This document shows, in pieces, positions 53,800 to 62,783 of a stretch of 64,000 nt of DNA. The DNA lies in NCBI GenBank assembly GCA_014238125.1, contig JABABS010000011.1, positions 1-64,000 on the forward strand, in the 5' to 3' direction. The notes under the pieces are model-generated. The model saw only the letters and a program-made list of their open reading frames with translations. It did no database searches and had not been told where the DNA came from. The DNA comes from Phycisphaerales bacterium. Lineage in GTDB: Bacteria > Planctomycetota > Phycisphaerae > Phycisphaerales > SM1A02. A program made the translations under genes and the position numbers. Within the stretch, counting starts at the first letter, position 1. Each line of letters begins with the position of its first letter.

Positions 53800-53879
53800 A
53801 CAGCGGCCTGTCCCACACTCTGCGAGAGGTTGCGTTGGGAGTATTGCAACCTCTGACAAAGGGAGGAACAGGCCGCTGT
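53800..53879 (-). terminator. Large two-tier hairpin, terminator of the 66-residue gene
   Basis: An 80-base structure: ACAGCGGCCTGT (53800-53811) pairs perfectly with ACAGGCCGCTGT (53868-53879), and within it GAGGTTGC (53826-53833) pairs with GCAACCTC (53846-53853). On the minus strand the outer stem ends in TTTTAG. It starts 23 bases past the stop of the 66-residue gene. The size and the inner stem exceed what a terminator needs, so a stable RNA or a regulatory element is possible. Confidence 0.65.
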
Positions 53880-53902
53880 AGCAGTCTGCTATTCAGCTAT
53901 AA

Positions 53903-54103
53903 CTAAGCCGCAGGGCGACGTGTAATGACAGCTGGGGTATCACTCATTCGAACCCAACCACGAGTTCCTCGTGGCTCTAAGGTGATAAGAAGGTGTTCGT
54001 AGTATCGTCGTAATGCTGATAGATCGAATCCAGAGAGCCAATCAATTGGAGCAGTGGGGTTTAAGCGGCAAATTGCGTCGATAACTTGATTTTTTGTAAG
54101 CAT
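53903..54103 (-). CDS. Small basic protein of unknown function (66 residues)
   Basis: The gene starts at ATG 54103 behind a strong GGAAGGA site 7-13 bases upstream. The product is about 66 residues, with LTKNQVIDAICRLNPTAPID and LSGFDLSALRRYYEHLLI in two helices and a C-terminal TPAVITRRPAA tail. A longer frame to 54184 lacks support. No known family is recognised. It is followed by an 80-base hairpin and lies in a region with its own promoter, so it is expressed alone. The small size and short helices suggest a protein that binds a partner. Confidence 0.6.
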   Translation of the reverse strand: MLTKNQVIDAICRLNPTAPIDWLSGFDLSALRRYYEHLLITLEPRGTRGWVRMSDTPAVITRRPAA

Positions 54104-54241
54104 TGATGATTCCTTCCATATGTTGCGATAAAAATGAGATCGGGAAGTTCTATCTAATCTCTGTATTTGATAACAAATCAACATGACGTGATTTTAAGGC
54201 TGATTTCTAGAACATACGATTGGTTGTGCACCTATAGAAAC

Positions 54242-54267
54242 AACACCCACAAGATATTGTGGGTGTT
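54242..54267 (-). terminator. Intrinsic terminator of the BudA-like gene
   Basis: AACACCCACAA pairs with TTGTGGGTGTT, 11 pairs, around a GATA loop. On the minus strand it is followed by TTGTTTCT. It starts 45 bases past the stop of the lipoprotein gene and precedes the 66-residue gene on the same strand. Confidence 0.6.
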
Positions 54268-54311
54268 GGTCTTAATGGACTCAAAAGTTTTTTTTAAAGA
54301 AGAATCGGACG

Positions 54312-55025
54312 TTACATAGACGGTACAAAAATCGTTGATCCCAGGAGAACTTCGATGGTATCGAGATGACCTGAAACGACTTCTTTTCCAGATGTAACAA
54401 TTCCGTGCATGTGTATGTTCGATCCGTGATGTGTCATCACGCCCTCTTGGTTCTTCGCAAAGAAGCCAACTACTAAGATGTCAGTTTCTTTACCGTGTAA
54501 GCGCCAAGGCTGATCTTCCTTAGGGAGATCAAGTGATGCAATCGGACAAAAACCGTTGATGACATGCATGTCGAAGCTGCTTTTTATTGCGTGCATATAA
54601 AAAGGGAATGGTTTATCTACATCAACTCCATTTCTTTTTGCGATAGTTTCGACTGCGGATTCAAAATCCATATTTTCTGGAATTGTGTCCTTTGCCCAAT
54701 TTTTTACGTACGCTACAGTAAGCAAAGTTGCAGACTGGTCTGCTAACCCTGTAGTTGAAGAGGTCGTTACACCATCTGGTGTTGTTGCAACGAGTATTTG
54801 ACCATCAACTATAGTGATTTCGCCTTCAAGATTTGTTAATGCGCCAACAGCAAAAGCGTGGGGTTTAGAAGATATTTCCTTAAACGTAATACGACTTTGC
54901 GTGTTGCCCATTCTAAGCACATCTCGCATGCCACCATGTTGTTCAACAAATTGGTTTGTTTTACCGCATCCAACAAGAACAAATGAAGCAATTATTATGA
55001 ATCGCAAGAGCAAGAACATCCGCAA
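54312..55025 (-). CDS. Lipoprotein with acetolactate decarboxylase-like (BudA) domain
   Basis: The 237-residue product has a lipoprotein signal peptide whose lipobox LVGC acylates Cys20. The mature part aligns by eye with alpha-acetolactate decarboxylase: [18 protein letters not shown] resembles [27 protein letters not shown] matches the next strand, and the zinc ligands appear as IHMHGIV (two His) and VSGHLDTI (third His). The usual enzyme is cytoplasmic and makes acetoin; a lipoprotein form would act outside the inner membrane, so the substrate may differ. Its start overlaps the SOD gene end by 31 bases, implying coupled expression. Confidence 0.55.
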   Translation of the reverse strand: MRMFLLLRFIIIASFVLVGCGKTNQFVEQHGGMRDVLRMGNTQSRITFKEISSKPHAFAVGALTNLEGEITIVDGQILVATTPDGVTTSSTTGLADQSATLLTVAYVKNWAKDTIPENMDFESAVETIAKRNGVDVDKPFPFYMHAIKSSFDMHVINGFCPIASLDLPKEDQPWRLHGKETDILVVGFFAKNQEGVMTHHGSNIHMHGIVTSGKEVVSGHLDTIEVLLGSTIFVPSM

Positions 55026-55651
55026 TTATCTGTTGCAGCACCGTAGAGTGCTGCAACAGCTGCCCAATTAACAACATCCCACCATGCGGAAACATAATCT
55101 GGCCTGCGATTTTGATAAAGTAAGTAGTACGCATGTTCCCAAACGTCTAACCCAAGAATTGGCGTGTTGCCGCACATTCCGGCATCTGTCATAAGAGGAT
55201 TATCTTGATTTGGAGATGAGCACACACAAAGTTTTCCAGCATCATCAACGGTGAGCCATGCCCAGCCAGAACCAAAACGGGTAGCGGCTGCGTTGGCAAA
55301 CTCATCTTTTAGTTTGTCCAAAGAGCCGAATGTTTCATTAATTGCAGCAGCAAGCGATCCAGAAGGTTCACCACCACCTTTGCCATTCATGATTTTCCAA
55401 AAGAAAGTGTGATTCCAATGACCGCCACCATTATTTCGTACGGCGCCTCTGATATTGTCAGGAAGTGCGTTTAGATTTTTGCAAAGATCATCTATTGATA
55501 CGTCTTCCCATTGCGTGCCTTCCACTGCAGCATTCAACTTTGCAACATATGCTGCGTGGTGTTTGGTGTAATGGATTTGCATCGTCTTCGCATCAATATA
55601 CGGCTCAAGTGCATCGAAGGCGTAAGGTAATTCTAGTTGTGTAAATGTCAT
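54995..55651 (-). CDS. sodA: Superoxide dismutase, Fe/Mn family, with Cys-rich tail
   Basis: The 218-residue enzyme has the four metal ligands: His in [11 protein letters not shown], His in [10 protein letters not shown], Asp and His in [11 protein letters not shown]. The Gln in [10 protein letters not shown] favours Mn rather than Fe specificity. It starts at ATG 55651 behind an AGGA site; an upstream in-frame ATG at 55756 lies within the CRTAC1 gene and is not needed. The last ten residues, [10 protein letters not shown], form an unusual Cys tail not present in standard SODs. No signal peptide, so it is cytoplasmic. A BudA-like lipoprotein gene overlaps its 3' end. Confidence 0.93.
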   Translation of the reverse strand: MTFTQLELPYAFDALEPYIDAKTMQIHYTKHHAAYVAKLNAAVEGTQWEDVSIDDLCKNLNALPDNIRGAVRNNGGGHWNHTFFWKIMNGKGGGEPSGSLAAAINETFGSLDKLKDEFANAAATRFGSGWAWLTVDDAGKLCVCSSPNQDNPLMTDAGMCGNTPILGLDVWEHAYYLLYQNRRPDYVSAWWDVVNWAAVAALYGAATDNCGCSCSCDS

Positions 55652-55670
55652 TGTTGTAGTTCCTTTTATA

Positions 55671-57311
55671 TTATTGTACTTGTTGGAGCAAAGAATGAAA
55701 ACCAAGATCGAAAGATTCATACGTACTTCTTGATCCATCGGGCCAATAAACGTCAATGTCCTTTATTTGCTTTTGGTTGCCTAATCCAATGTGAACTCGA
55801 GGGTCATTTGCCGCCATATAACTCCAAGAGGACTGAGCAGCAAAAGATATTCGGTTTTCACCAACTGTTGCAGTTACAAGGGCACCAATGGCAGGCTTAT
55901 TATGGGCGTCTCGGAGTGCGAGGGTAATAAAATTACCTTTATTTTCTGTAGTATTAATCAGTAGATATGCAGGCGCATCACGATTAATTACTAGAACATC
56001 TACAAAACCATCATTATTAACATCACCAAAAACAGCGGCTCTGCTCGTGTGAACTAAATTGGGATCCATCGCGCCCTCTAATAGCTCCCAACCACCAACT
56101 TGCCCGCGTAGAAGATAATTTTCCTCAGCATATGGATCGGCAGTCCGCGGGGTACCTATTTCTTGAACAAGACCATTTGCTTCAAATAAATCTAACTTGC
56201 CATCGTTGTTAAAATCGACCCAGCCCAAACCAAAACGGGTGGCATGTCTGGTGCTTGTTCTGATTCCATGTGAGGCAGTTACGTCAGTGAAAAAGTTACC
56301 ATCGTTGCGATGTAATGAATCACTTTCTCCCGTGATGTTACAAACAAGAATATCTAAATCACCATCGAAGTCAAAATCGGCACTGGTTAAACCCATTCCT
56401 GCTTTAGGTTGCCCCTCATCATCAAGGGCGCATCCACGCATGGACGCAACATCGGTAAAAGTCCAATTCCCATTATTCATCCAAAGCTGATCTGCCATCC
56501 CATCATTGGCAACAAATATATCAATGAGTCCATCACCGGTGTAATCATTGCACAGAACACCGAGCCCAGTACCCAAACGAGTGCCAATGCCTGCTTTCTC
56601 TGATAATTCAGTAAATGTTCCATCGCCATTGTTTCTATAGAGAAGATCTCTTGCAGGAGCCATATAATTAGTTGGTGAACAATAAGCCAATTTGCCCCTT
56701 GCATTAAAACAATCTAAATCTAAACCATCAGACCACACCAAATAATTAGTCGCGTAAAGATCAAGATCGCCATCCTTATCGAAGTCCGCAAAGGAAGTAC
56801 TCGCACCCCAACCTGAATCGCCAACTCCTGCTTGATCTGTAACATCTTCGAATGTCCCGTCTCCATTGTTTTGAAGTAATGCATTGTTGCCAACATTTGT
56901 AATATAGATGTCTACAAATGAATCATTGTTGTAGTCACCAATAGCAACCCCCATGCCATACCCCGTGTTTCCTGTATTGCTTTGTGCGGTTACATCGACA
57001 AAATTCCCGTCATCATTTCGAAAAAGCACATTGGACTCAGTTTTTGGAGAACCGAGGTGTCCTCCTTGGATAAAATACAAATCAAGATCGCCATCATTGT
57101 CATAGTCAAGCATTGCAGCTCCGCCACCAATTATTTCTGGCATATTAAATTTGCCAGTATCTCCACTAATCCACGTAAAATTTATGCCCCTTGATTGTGC
57201 TTCATCAACTAGCCATGGCTTTTTTATTTCTACCTCTGGCTGCACTTGAGGCTTTGTGTTTGAATCGCATCCAATAAGCAAAAGTGAAATACAAGTTAAT
57301 CGTTTCATCAT
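55671..57311 (-). CDS. CRTAC1/ASPIC-UnbV FG-GAP lipoprotein
   Basis: The 546-residue product has a lipoprotein signal peptide ([15 protein letters not shown]), then FG-GAP/VCBS repeats with calcium loops ([84 protein letters not shown]) making a seven-bladed propeller, and a C-terminal ASPIC/UnbV domain ([37 protein letters not shown]). This is the CRTAC1-type architecture, very common in planctomycetes. It overlaps the preceding TPR gene by 4 bases, so both are translated together. Confidence 0.88.
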   Translation of the reverse strand: MMKRLTCISLLLIGCDSNTKPQVQPEVEIKKPWLVDEAQSRGINFTWISGDTGKFNMPEIIGGGAAMLDYDNDGDLDLYFIQGGHLGSPKTESNVLFRNDDGNFVDVTAQSNTGNTGYGMGVAIGDYNNDSFVDIYITNVGNNALLQNNGDGTFEDVTDQAGVGDSGWGASTSFADFDKDGDLDLYATNYLVWSDGLDLDCFNARGKLAYCSPTNYMAPARDLLYRNNGDGTFTELSEKAGIGTRLGTGLGVLCNDYTGDGLIDIFVANDGMADQLWMNNGNWTFTDVASMRGCALDDEGQPKAGMGLTSADFDFDGDLDILVCNITGESDSLHRNDGNFFTDVTASHGIRTSTRHATRFGLGWVDFNNDGKLDLFEANGLVQEIGTPRTADPYAEENYLLRGQVGGWELLEGAMDPNLVHTSRAAVFGDVNNDGFVDVLVINRDAPAYLLINTTENKGNFITLALRDAHNKPAIGALVTATVGENRISFAAQSSWSYMAANDPRVHIGLGNQKQIKDIDVYWPDGSRSTYESFDLGFHSLLQQVQ

Positions 57312-58669
57312 TTCACGCCTTGTTTAGTGAGAAAGTTTGCTGCTCTTACAAGGTTCGGATCATTAGGAAACCGGGAAAGTGCATTGTTCAAAACTTGTTT
57401 AGCCTCCGAAGTTTGCCCATTGTTAAAAAGAGCAATTACAAGTCCGCCAATGGCAAGGGTTCCATCTGGAGAAATGCGCAATGCAAAATTAAATTGCTCG
57501 ATAGCTTTATCGCTTTTACCAAGATCAAGATATGCCAAACCGAGCATCTCACGATCATTTGGGTCGTTAGATCCTATAGAAATTGCTCGTTCAAAATACG
57601 TTGCTGCTTCATGTACCTTTCTAGTTTGAAACGCAATGTTTCCTGCAAGTGCTTGTGCTCTTGCATTTGCGGGTTCTAGTTCGATTGCCTTTTGAACATA
57701 TTGAGAGGCTAGCTCAAGTTCATTTTTATGTAAAAGAAGAAGTGCCATATTCATTTGCGAAGTTGCGTGGTTTGGGTTCCATCTGATTGATGCAGTGCAC
57801 GTTGTGTACGCATTATCAATTTGACCAAGTTGCATTTGTACGGTTGCTAAGTTTGTAAGAACGGCGGCATTTCTAGGGTTAGTTCTTGCTAATATTTGCA
57901 GATCGCCTAATGCTCCTACAATGTCGCCATCGTCAAGTTTTGCAATTGCCCGTGTAATAGATGCAGCAAAGCCTCTTTGATAAGTGGTCATTTCTAGTAA
58001 CCAAGGGTCGTCCCATTTAGGGGGACCCTTAACTATTTCTTGGAGTAGAGGCGCTGCTTTTTCGAAGTCTCCTGCCCTCTGATACGAAGTTCCTAAAAGA
58101 TAACTTAAGTAGGGATGATTTCCACCACGGTCTCTAATTTCTTCAAGAATCTGCACTGCTTGGCTAGGTTTATTTTGTTGTAACCAAGCCCTTGCAAGTC
58201 CAACCATCGCGGCAACTGCAGTTTTATCAATTTCGAGTGCTTTTTTAAAATGCAATTCTGCTTCTTCAATTTTTCCAAGATCAATCAACCAAAACCCAGA
58301 TCTCCAATACGCAGGGGCGTAGTTTTCATACTGAGAACAACTCTCAAGAGCTTGTTTATATTCCCCAATTGTTGCCAAGGTAATTGCGAGCCAATAGTTT
58401 GTCTTCGTTGGAGTGTTTGGAAGTTTAGCAGCAGCTTGATACGAAAGGGCAGCCTCTTCATAGAGACCGTGCGCTTGAAGGTAGAGTCCAAGGGTTGTCA
58501 AATCTTGCGAAGATTGAGATGTTTCTAATTTTTTAACCGCATCGGTAATAGCAATGCCCGCTTCTTGGGTGAGTCTAGTGAAATCAATCTCAGGGATATG
58601 TACTTCCTTTGAAGATTTCTCACATCCAAAATGAAGTAAAACAAAAAGTGTAAAAAATAACCAGCGCAT
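57308..58669 (-). CDS. TPR-repeat lipoprotein
   Basis: The 453-residue product starts at ATG 58669 with a lipoprotein signal peptide (MRWLFFTLFVLLHFGC). The open frame reaches 58849, but that would overlap the upstream membrane protein gene and hide the signal. The mature part is a run of about ten TPR units (e.g. AELHFKKALEIDKTAVAAMVGLARA, TNLATVQMQLGQIDNAYTTC, MLGLAYLDLGKSDKAIEQFNFAL), a scaffold for protein contacts. It lies between a membrane zinc-ribbon protein (4 bases upstream) and a CRTAC1 lipoprotein (4-base overlap). Confidence 0.87.
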   Translation of the reverse strand: MRWLFFTLFVLLHFGCEKSSKEVHIPEIDFTRLTQEAGIAITDAVKKLETSQSSQDLTTLGLYLQAHGLYEEAALSYQAAAKLPNTPTKTNYWLAITLATIGEYKQALESCSQYENYAPAYWRSGFWLIDLGKIEEAELHFKKALEIDKTAVAAMVGLARAWLQQNKPSQAVQILEEIRDRGGNHPYLSYLLGTSYQRAGDFEKAAPLLQEIVKGPPKWDDPWLLEMTTYQRGFAASITRAIAKLDDGDIVGALGDLQILARTNPRNAAVLTNLATVQMQLGQIDNAYTTCTASIRWNPNHATSQMNMALLLLHKNELELASQYVQKAIELEPANARAQALAGNIAFQTRKVHEAATYFERAISIGSNDPNDREMLGLAYLDLGKSDKAIEQFNFALRISPDGTLAIGGLVIALFNNGQTSEAKQVLNNALSRFPNDPNLVRAANFLTKQGVK

Positions 58670-58673
58670 ATAG

Positions 58674-59813
58674 TTATTGTAGAGTAGTTGTAGAAATTGG
58701 TTCACCGCATTCGGGACACAGTTTTTTATCTGTTCCGCTAAGGTCATATTCACACGCTCTGCAGTTTGGGGACTCAAATAGTACCTTGAAATGTAAATTG
58801 CAAGTAGGGCAAGTACTTTTTCCTTGTTGAAGAATAATTTTATCTTCACATCTTGGACAAATAGCGTGCAAAGGAACCGAACTTTGTACCACGTACATAC
58901 TCATCGTTAATACTTGAGTTATAAAAACAGCAAGTACTGAAGTTCCGCCAAGAATTGATGAAGAAATTGCAAACTGGAACAGGATGCCAGATTCATTACC
59001 CGTAAGATCAGTCCACGCATATGCAAAACAGAATGCTAGTGCAAGGGAGGCTATTGTAGTTGCCGCAACTTCTGATTTCCTAATTGCGTACGCTTCTCTC
59101 CTTAGATTCAAAAGGTACCAAAGCGAGATGAAACATGGAATCCAACCAATAATAAAGATTGCTGCTAAGGGTATTGAATTTTCTTTCCAATCGTTAACTG
59201 TTACTCCATACCACTGCCAAATAACACAGGTAATTGTTAATAAGATTAGCGCTGGAACTGATTTGGGCCACCGCAGGAGCAGCAAGACAGAAACTGGGGA
59301 ACACCACGCAATGGGAATTGCAATTGCTTCAATGTAATTATAGGTACCAATTGCTCCTCTCCAAATATCAAAAATCCAAAGAACAATTAGTAATGTCCAA
59401 CAGAACATCAGAAAATAACCAGAAAGTTTCCATTGTTTATTTGTAATTAATCTAGCGCCAATGGTGAGGGGAATGCCGCAAAAAAATACAACAACTGAAG
59501 TTAGTGCCAAATGGCCAATCGCCTTATTACTAACAAGCGCAATTTCATCTAGCCAAATAGTGAAATAAATCAGAGTCAAAACAATGCAGATGATGAGTCC
59601 AATCGCTGCTCCAAACGGACGAGTCTTTGGATTTTCTAGTCCTTTTATAGCAATAAGCATAAAACCAGCACTTATACCAGTTGCAATGGCAGTGCCTAGT
59701 AACCGTCCAAGGATGCTAGAGTTTGTAGGGGCAAAAACAGCAATAATACCCGTCAGCGAAGCAAATGCAAGAGAGTAATAAAGCACGCGGATCGCGACTA
59801 ACCGATAATTCAT
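58674..59813 (-). CDS. Polytopic membrane protein with C-terminal zinc ribbons
   Basis: The 379-residue product has about ten membrane helices (first near residue 10, last near residue 310) and a C-terminal cytoplasmic segment with two Cys pairs sets: CPRC..CPTC and CRAC..CPEC, each probably binding zinc. The rest is not recognised. It leads a three-gene run with a TPR lipoprotein and a CRTAC1 lipoprotein, 4 bases before the TPR gene. Function could be a sensor or a transporter for the exported partners; there is no motif to decide. Confidence 0.7.
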   Translation of the reverse strand: MNYRLVAIRVLYYSLAFASLTGIIAVFAPTNSSILGRLLGTAIATGISAGFMLIAIKGLENPKTRPFGAAIGLIICIVLTLIYFTIWLDEIALVSNKAIGHLALTSVVVFFCGIPLTIGARLITNKQWKLSGYFLMFCWTLLIVLWIFDIWRGAIGTYNYIEAIAIPIAWCSPVSVLLLLRWPKSVPALILLTITCVIWQWYGVTVNDWKENSIPLAAIFIIGWIPCFISLWYLLNLRREAYAIRKSEVAATTIASLALAFCFAYAWTDLTGNESGILFQFAISSSILGGTSVLAVFITQVLTMSMYVVQSSVPLHAICPRCEDKIILQQGKSTCPTCNLHFKVLFESPNCRACEYDLSGTDKKLCPECGEPISTTTLQ

Positions 59814-59837
59814 AGTCGCATAGTAACGACAAGTACG

Positions 59838-62591
59838 CTATTGAATGCAAATTGAGAGATCATCGATATCGTCAGGGTCGAGTTGAAACCAGCCACTGCC
59901 GTCATTTGTCGAAGAGGTGCCATCACCATTGGGTGAGCACATCCACAAGAACCAACAATCTAACCCATCGCTGTTCGATTGAACTGAAATATGATCAAAT
60001 GCCGCAGTAGAAATTTCAAACTCGTATTGAATGAGTTCGTACTCGCCACCAAAAATTTCACCTGTTGGCGTCCTTGTAGGAGTAAACGAAAGCACTTGAT
60101 CTAAAATCGATCCTGGTAAACCTGCGCCATCATCTGCAAACGTTGTTATTTTAAATGTATTCAAGTTGTTGCATGATTGCCAGCCACCAAGGTTGGCTGC
60201 TTCAATACCCCAGATAGTGAATGAACTCATCGCCGAAACTTGTACGTTGGCAGCAGATTCATAAAAGTAATCATTTGTCGGATCGTCAGCAGACGAACGG
60301 GCTTGCCATGCGTCGCTGTTTGCGTAGGGACTTTGACTCACAGATGCGTTTGGGCAGAGAGGCTCTTGGCAAACAATGTTTACGCAAAACGTATCCGTTG
60401 TCCAAGCACCTGAAAGTGATTGGCAATCTGATTCACTCATTTCACCCACACAATCACCTAGGACACAGCATCCACCAAACGCATCAACGCCGGTAGGCAA
60501 AATAGAGATCGTGCCAATACCTACAGCAGCTTTCCATCCACCAACTCGAAGAAAATACGTTTCACCAGAAATGAGGTCGTACTCGAGTGAGGAGTAGAGT
60601 GGTTGGCAGCCAGTTTCGGTATTTCCATCACCGCTGCATGAAACTTGGCTCGCCGCATCGGAGCAATTCCCTTGATAGAGAACGATTGAAGTGTCATAAC
60701 TATTTGGATCACATGTACTAAATCGGTACATTGCATTTGATGGCGCTATAAACGAATACCAGATGTCAGGGCTACAAACATACTGACCGAAATCATCAAA
60801 TCCACACCACATCAGGTTCAGACATCCTGCGTCATCGGTCTGCAAAGGGCTTGAGGTTGCGAGTGTTGTGTCAAAAAGAGTTTGTCCAACAAATATCTCC
60901 TCTGCAGTCGAGCAATGGTCATTTGCAGGTGGCTCTGGTAACGCACACAAATCAAGCTCATCGCACGTTGATCCAACCATGAAAATCCCGCCAAAGAGGA
61001 GGCAACTTGCTGAATCGAATTCTGGCATGCAGTTTTCATTTAAACAGCAGACCCCATCACCAGAAGGTGGCGGTGTAATTGTTAGAGTTCCGATGCCAAC
61101 ACTTTCCCCATTCCAGGAACCAATTCGGATGTAATATGTTTCACCAATATCAACGTTGTAAACGATTGAAGAGTAAAACGCTTGACAGCCAGATGGGTCA
61201 ATATCGCTATCACCGTTGCAAGCAACTTGATCATTTGGTTCGCAGCCTGCCTCGTACAGTGCAAGTGAAGTATCGTAAGAATCATAGTCACACGTTGTGA
61301 ACGTGGTTGGACCAGCAGCAGTGGGGATATAGATATACCAACCATCTCTTGAATTGTTCCAGTCAAAATTAGTGCCCCAGCAAGTCCAACTCGATCCGTT
61401 GTGATACCCACTACTACTTGGTTCAGGAACACTTGGTGTCATCATTGAGGTATCAAACGGGTTCGCGCCCTCATAGACTTGTGTTGGGTCATTGCATTCA
61501 TCTCCTTCGAGCATACAGATGACTGTAGCGCAAAAAGAATCATTCCCACGGTAGATTCCGCCAAGTTTCCCGCAGGACCACGTGGTGACATCGTCAATGC
61601 ATTCAGTTTCGCTAAGGCAACAAGCACCAATTCCACATTCCTCAAAAATGCAATACGTGCCTTCTCCAAGGAATAGGCCTCCCGTGGACTCGCAAATATC
61701 GCTTCGCATGTCATCTGTACACACACCTGTATCAAAGCAACAGGCACCTATCGGTGTGCAGTCGTATACGTAGCCCCATTCGCTAATTACGCGTAGAAGA
61801 TCTTCGACATCAACGCAGCAATCGCCTACAGGTAAGGGCGCAACATCGCCCGCTGGACGATACGATCCATCACCGCATTCTCCCCAGTGATCGATGATGG
61901 CAAGAAGGTCACCAATAGCAACGACTGTGTCGCCATCTATATCAGCAGCGCAATAGGACAAATCTAAAATGCAAGGATCAATGGCTACATCATTTTCTAA
62001 ACGGTACGCGAGTTCGAAAGATATCTCCCCTTGGATGCCATTCCCAAAACCGTTGTCTGGATTTGCCCAAATTGCAGGAATTGCATCACCGATGAGTGAC
62101 TCGGCAATTCCAACTTGCCCAGCAGTAGTGATTGGATTTGTACAAACGATGCCAAAGTAGTAATCACCTGTTTCAATTGTGAAATCTGTGGAAATTGATG
62201 CTAAGAAACCAAAACCAAGCCACTGGGGCTCAATGATCACATCAGCAGGATCTACGTCAACAGAAAATACATCACCTATCAGATTCTGAGAAGCTGCTAC
62301 TGGTGACGAGTACAAGTTAAGCTGATAGTTTGAAATTGAACTTGGGTCAATGAAACCGATCCAACCCATAAGAATAGTTTCCGTTTTTGTTACAGATGCC
62401 GAACTTGAGATTGATATATTGTCTGCTGCGACGATGTCGTAGGGTTCATAGATAGAATCGAAATCTTGGCTCACATACCCTGTTGTTCCAACTCCTGACC
62501 CATCCATTGGGCCAATTTGATCAAATAAAGGAACGCCAAATGAAGAAGTTGCCAACAGGGTGAGCCCGAGAATTGCCGAATAAATGTGCAT
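59838..62591 (-). CDS. Cys-rich secreted modular protein with dockerin-like segment
   Basis: The 917-residue product begins at ATG 62591 behind a strong GGAGAA site with a signal peptide (MHIYSAILGLTLLATSSFG). Modules in order: an N-terminal beta domain; a dockerin-like pair of calcium loops (DIDGDTVVAIGDLLAIID and CCVDVEDLLRVISEWG, DNA about 61785-61960); Cys-rich GACCFDTGVCTDD and GACCLSETECIDD units; two PPC-like domains (DNA about 61060-61505 and 60495-60930), each with DTS, CDxxSYDTS and YYIRxGxW motifs and separated by GVCCLNENC and GGCCVLGDC units; and a C-terminal beta domain with FTIWGIEAANLGG. Likely exposed or extracellular. Confidence 0.8.
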   Translation of the reverse strand: MHIYSAILGLTLLATSSFGVPLFDQIGPMDGSGVGTTGYVSQDFDSIYEPYDIVAADNISISSSASVTKTETILMGWIGFIDPSSISNYQLNLYSSPVAASQNLIGDVFSVDVDPADVIIEPQWLGFGFLASISTDFTIETGDYYFGIVCTNPITTAGQVGIAESLIGDAIPAIWANPDNGFGNGIQGEISFELAYRLENDVAIDPCILDLSYCAADIDGDTVVAIGDLLAIIDHWGECGDGSYRPAGDVAPLPVGDCCVDVEDLLRVISEWGYVYDCTPIGACCFDTGVCTDDMRSDICESTGGLFLGEGTYCIFEECGIGACCLSETECIDDVTTWSCGKLGGIYRGNDSFCATVICMLEGDECNDPTQVYEGANPFDTSMMTPSVPEPSSSGYHNGSSWTCWGTNFDWNNSRDGWYIYIPTAAGPTTFTTCDYDSYDTSLALYEAGCEPNDQVACNGDSDIDPSGCQAFYSSIVYNVDIGETYYIRIGSWNGESVGIGTLTITPPPSGDGVCCLNENCMPEFDSASCLLFGGIFMVGSTCDELDLCALPEPPANDHCSTAEEIFVGQTLFDTTLATSSPLQTDDAGCLNLMWCGFDDFGQYVCSPDIWYSFIAPSNAMYRFSTCDPNSYDTSIVLYQGNCSDAASQVSCSGDGNTETGCQPLYSSLEYDLISGETYFLRVGGWKAAVGIGTISILPTGVDAFGGCCVLGDCVGEMSESDCQSLSGAWTTDTFCVNIVCQEPLCPNASVSQSPYANSDAWQARSSADDPTNDYFYESAANVQVSAMSSFTIWGIEAANLGGWQSCNNLNTFKITTFADDGAGLPGSILDQVLSFTPTRTPTGEIFGGEYELIQYEFEISTAAFDHISVQSNSDGLDCWFLWMCSPNGDGTSSTNDGSGWFQLDPDDIDDLSICIQ

Positions 62592-62706
62592 ATATAGTTC
62601 TCCTGCTCTTAGTGTAGTCAACTGCTTGGTTTGAACAACAAAAACTTCTGTTTTTTCGCGTAATTTTCACTTTTTGGGGTTTTACAATGAACTCCCCACG
62701 AGGTAA

Positions 62707-62742
62707 ATAAAAAACAGCCCCCCGACAAGAGTCGGGGGGCTG
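62707..62742 (-). terminator. Strong intrinsic terminator of the Cys-rich partial gene
   Basis: CAGCCCCCCGAC pairs perfectly with GTCGGGGGGCTG around an AAGA loop (TCTT on the transcript), 12 pairs, and on the minus strand is followed by TTTTTTATTT. It lies about 40 bases past the stop of the gene at 62784 and before the gene at 59838 on the same strand. It is the strongest terminator in the window. Confidence 0.92.
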
Positions 62743-62783
62743 CGTGAAATCTCAATGAGATTTGGTCACTTGACTACAACTGA

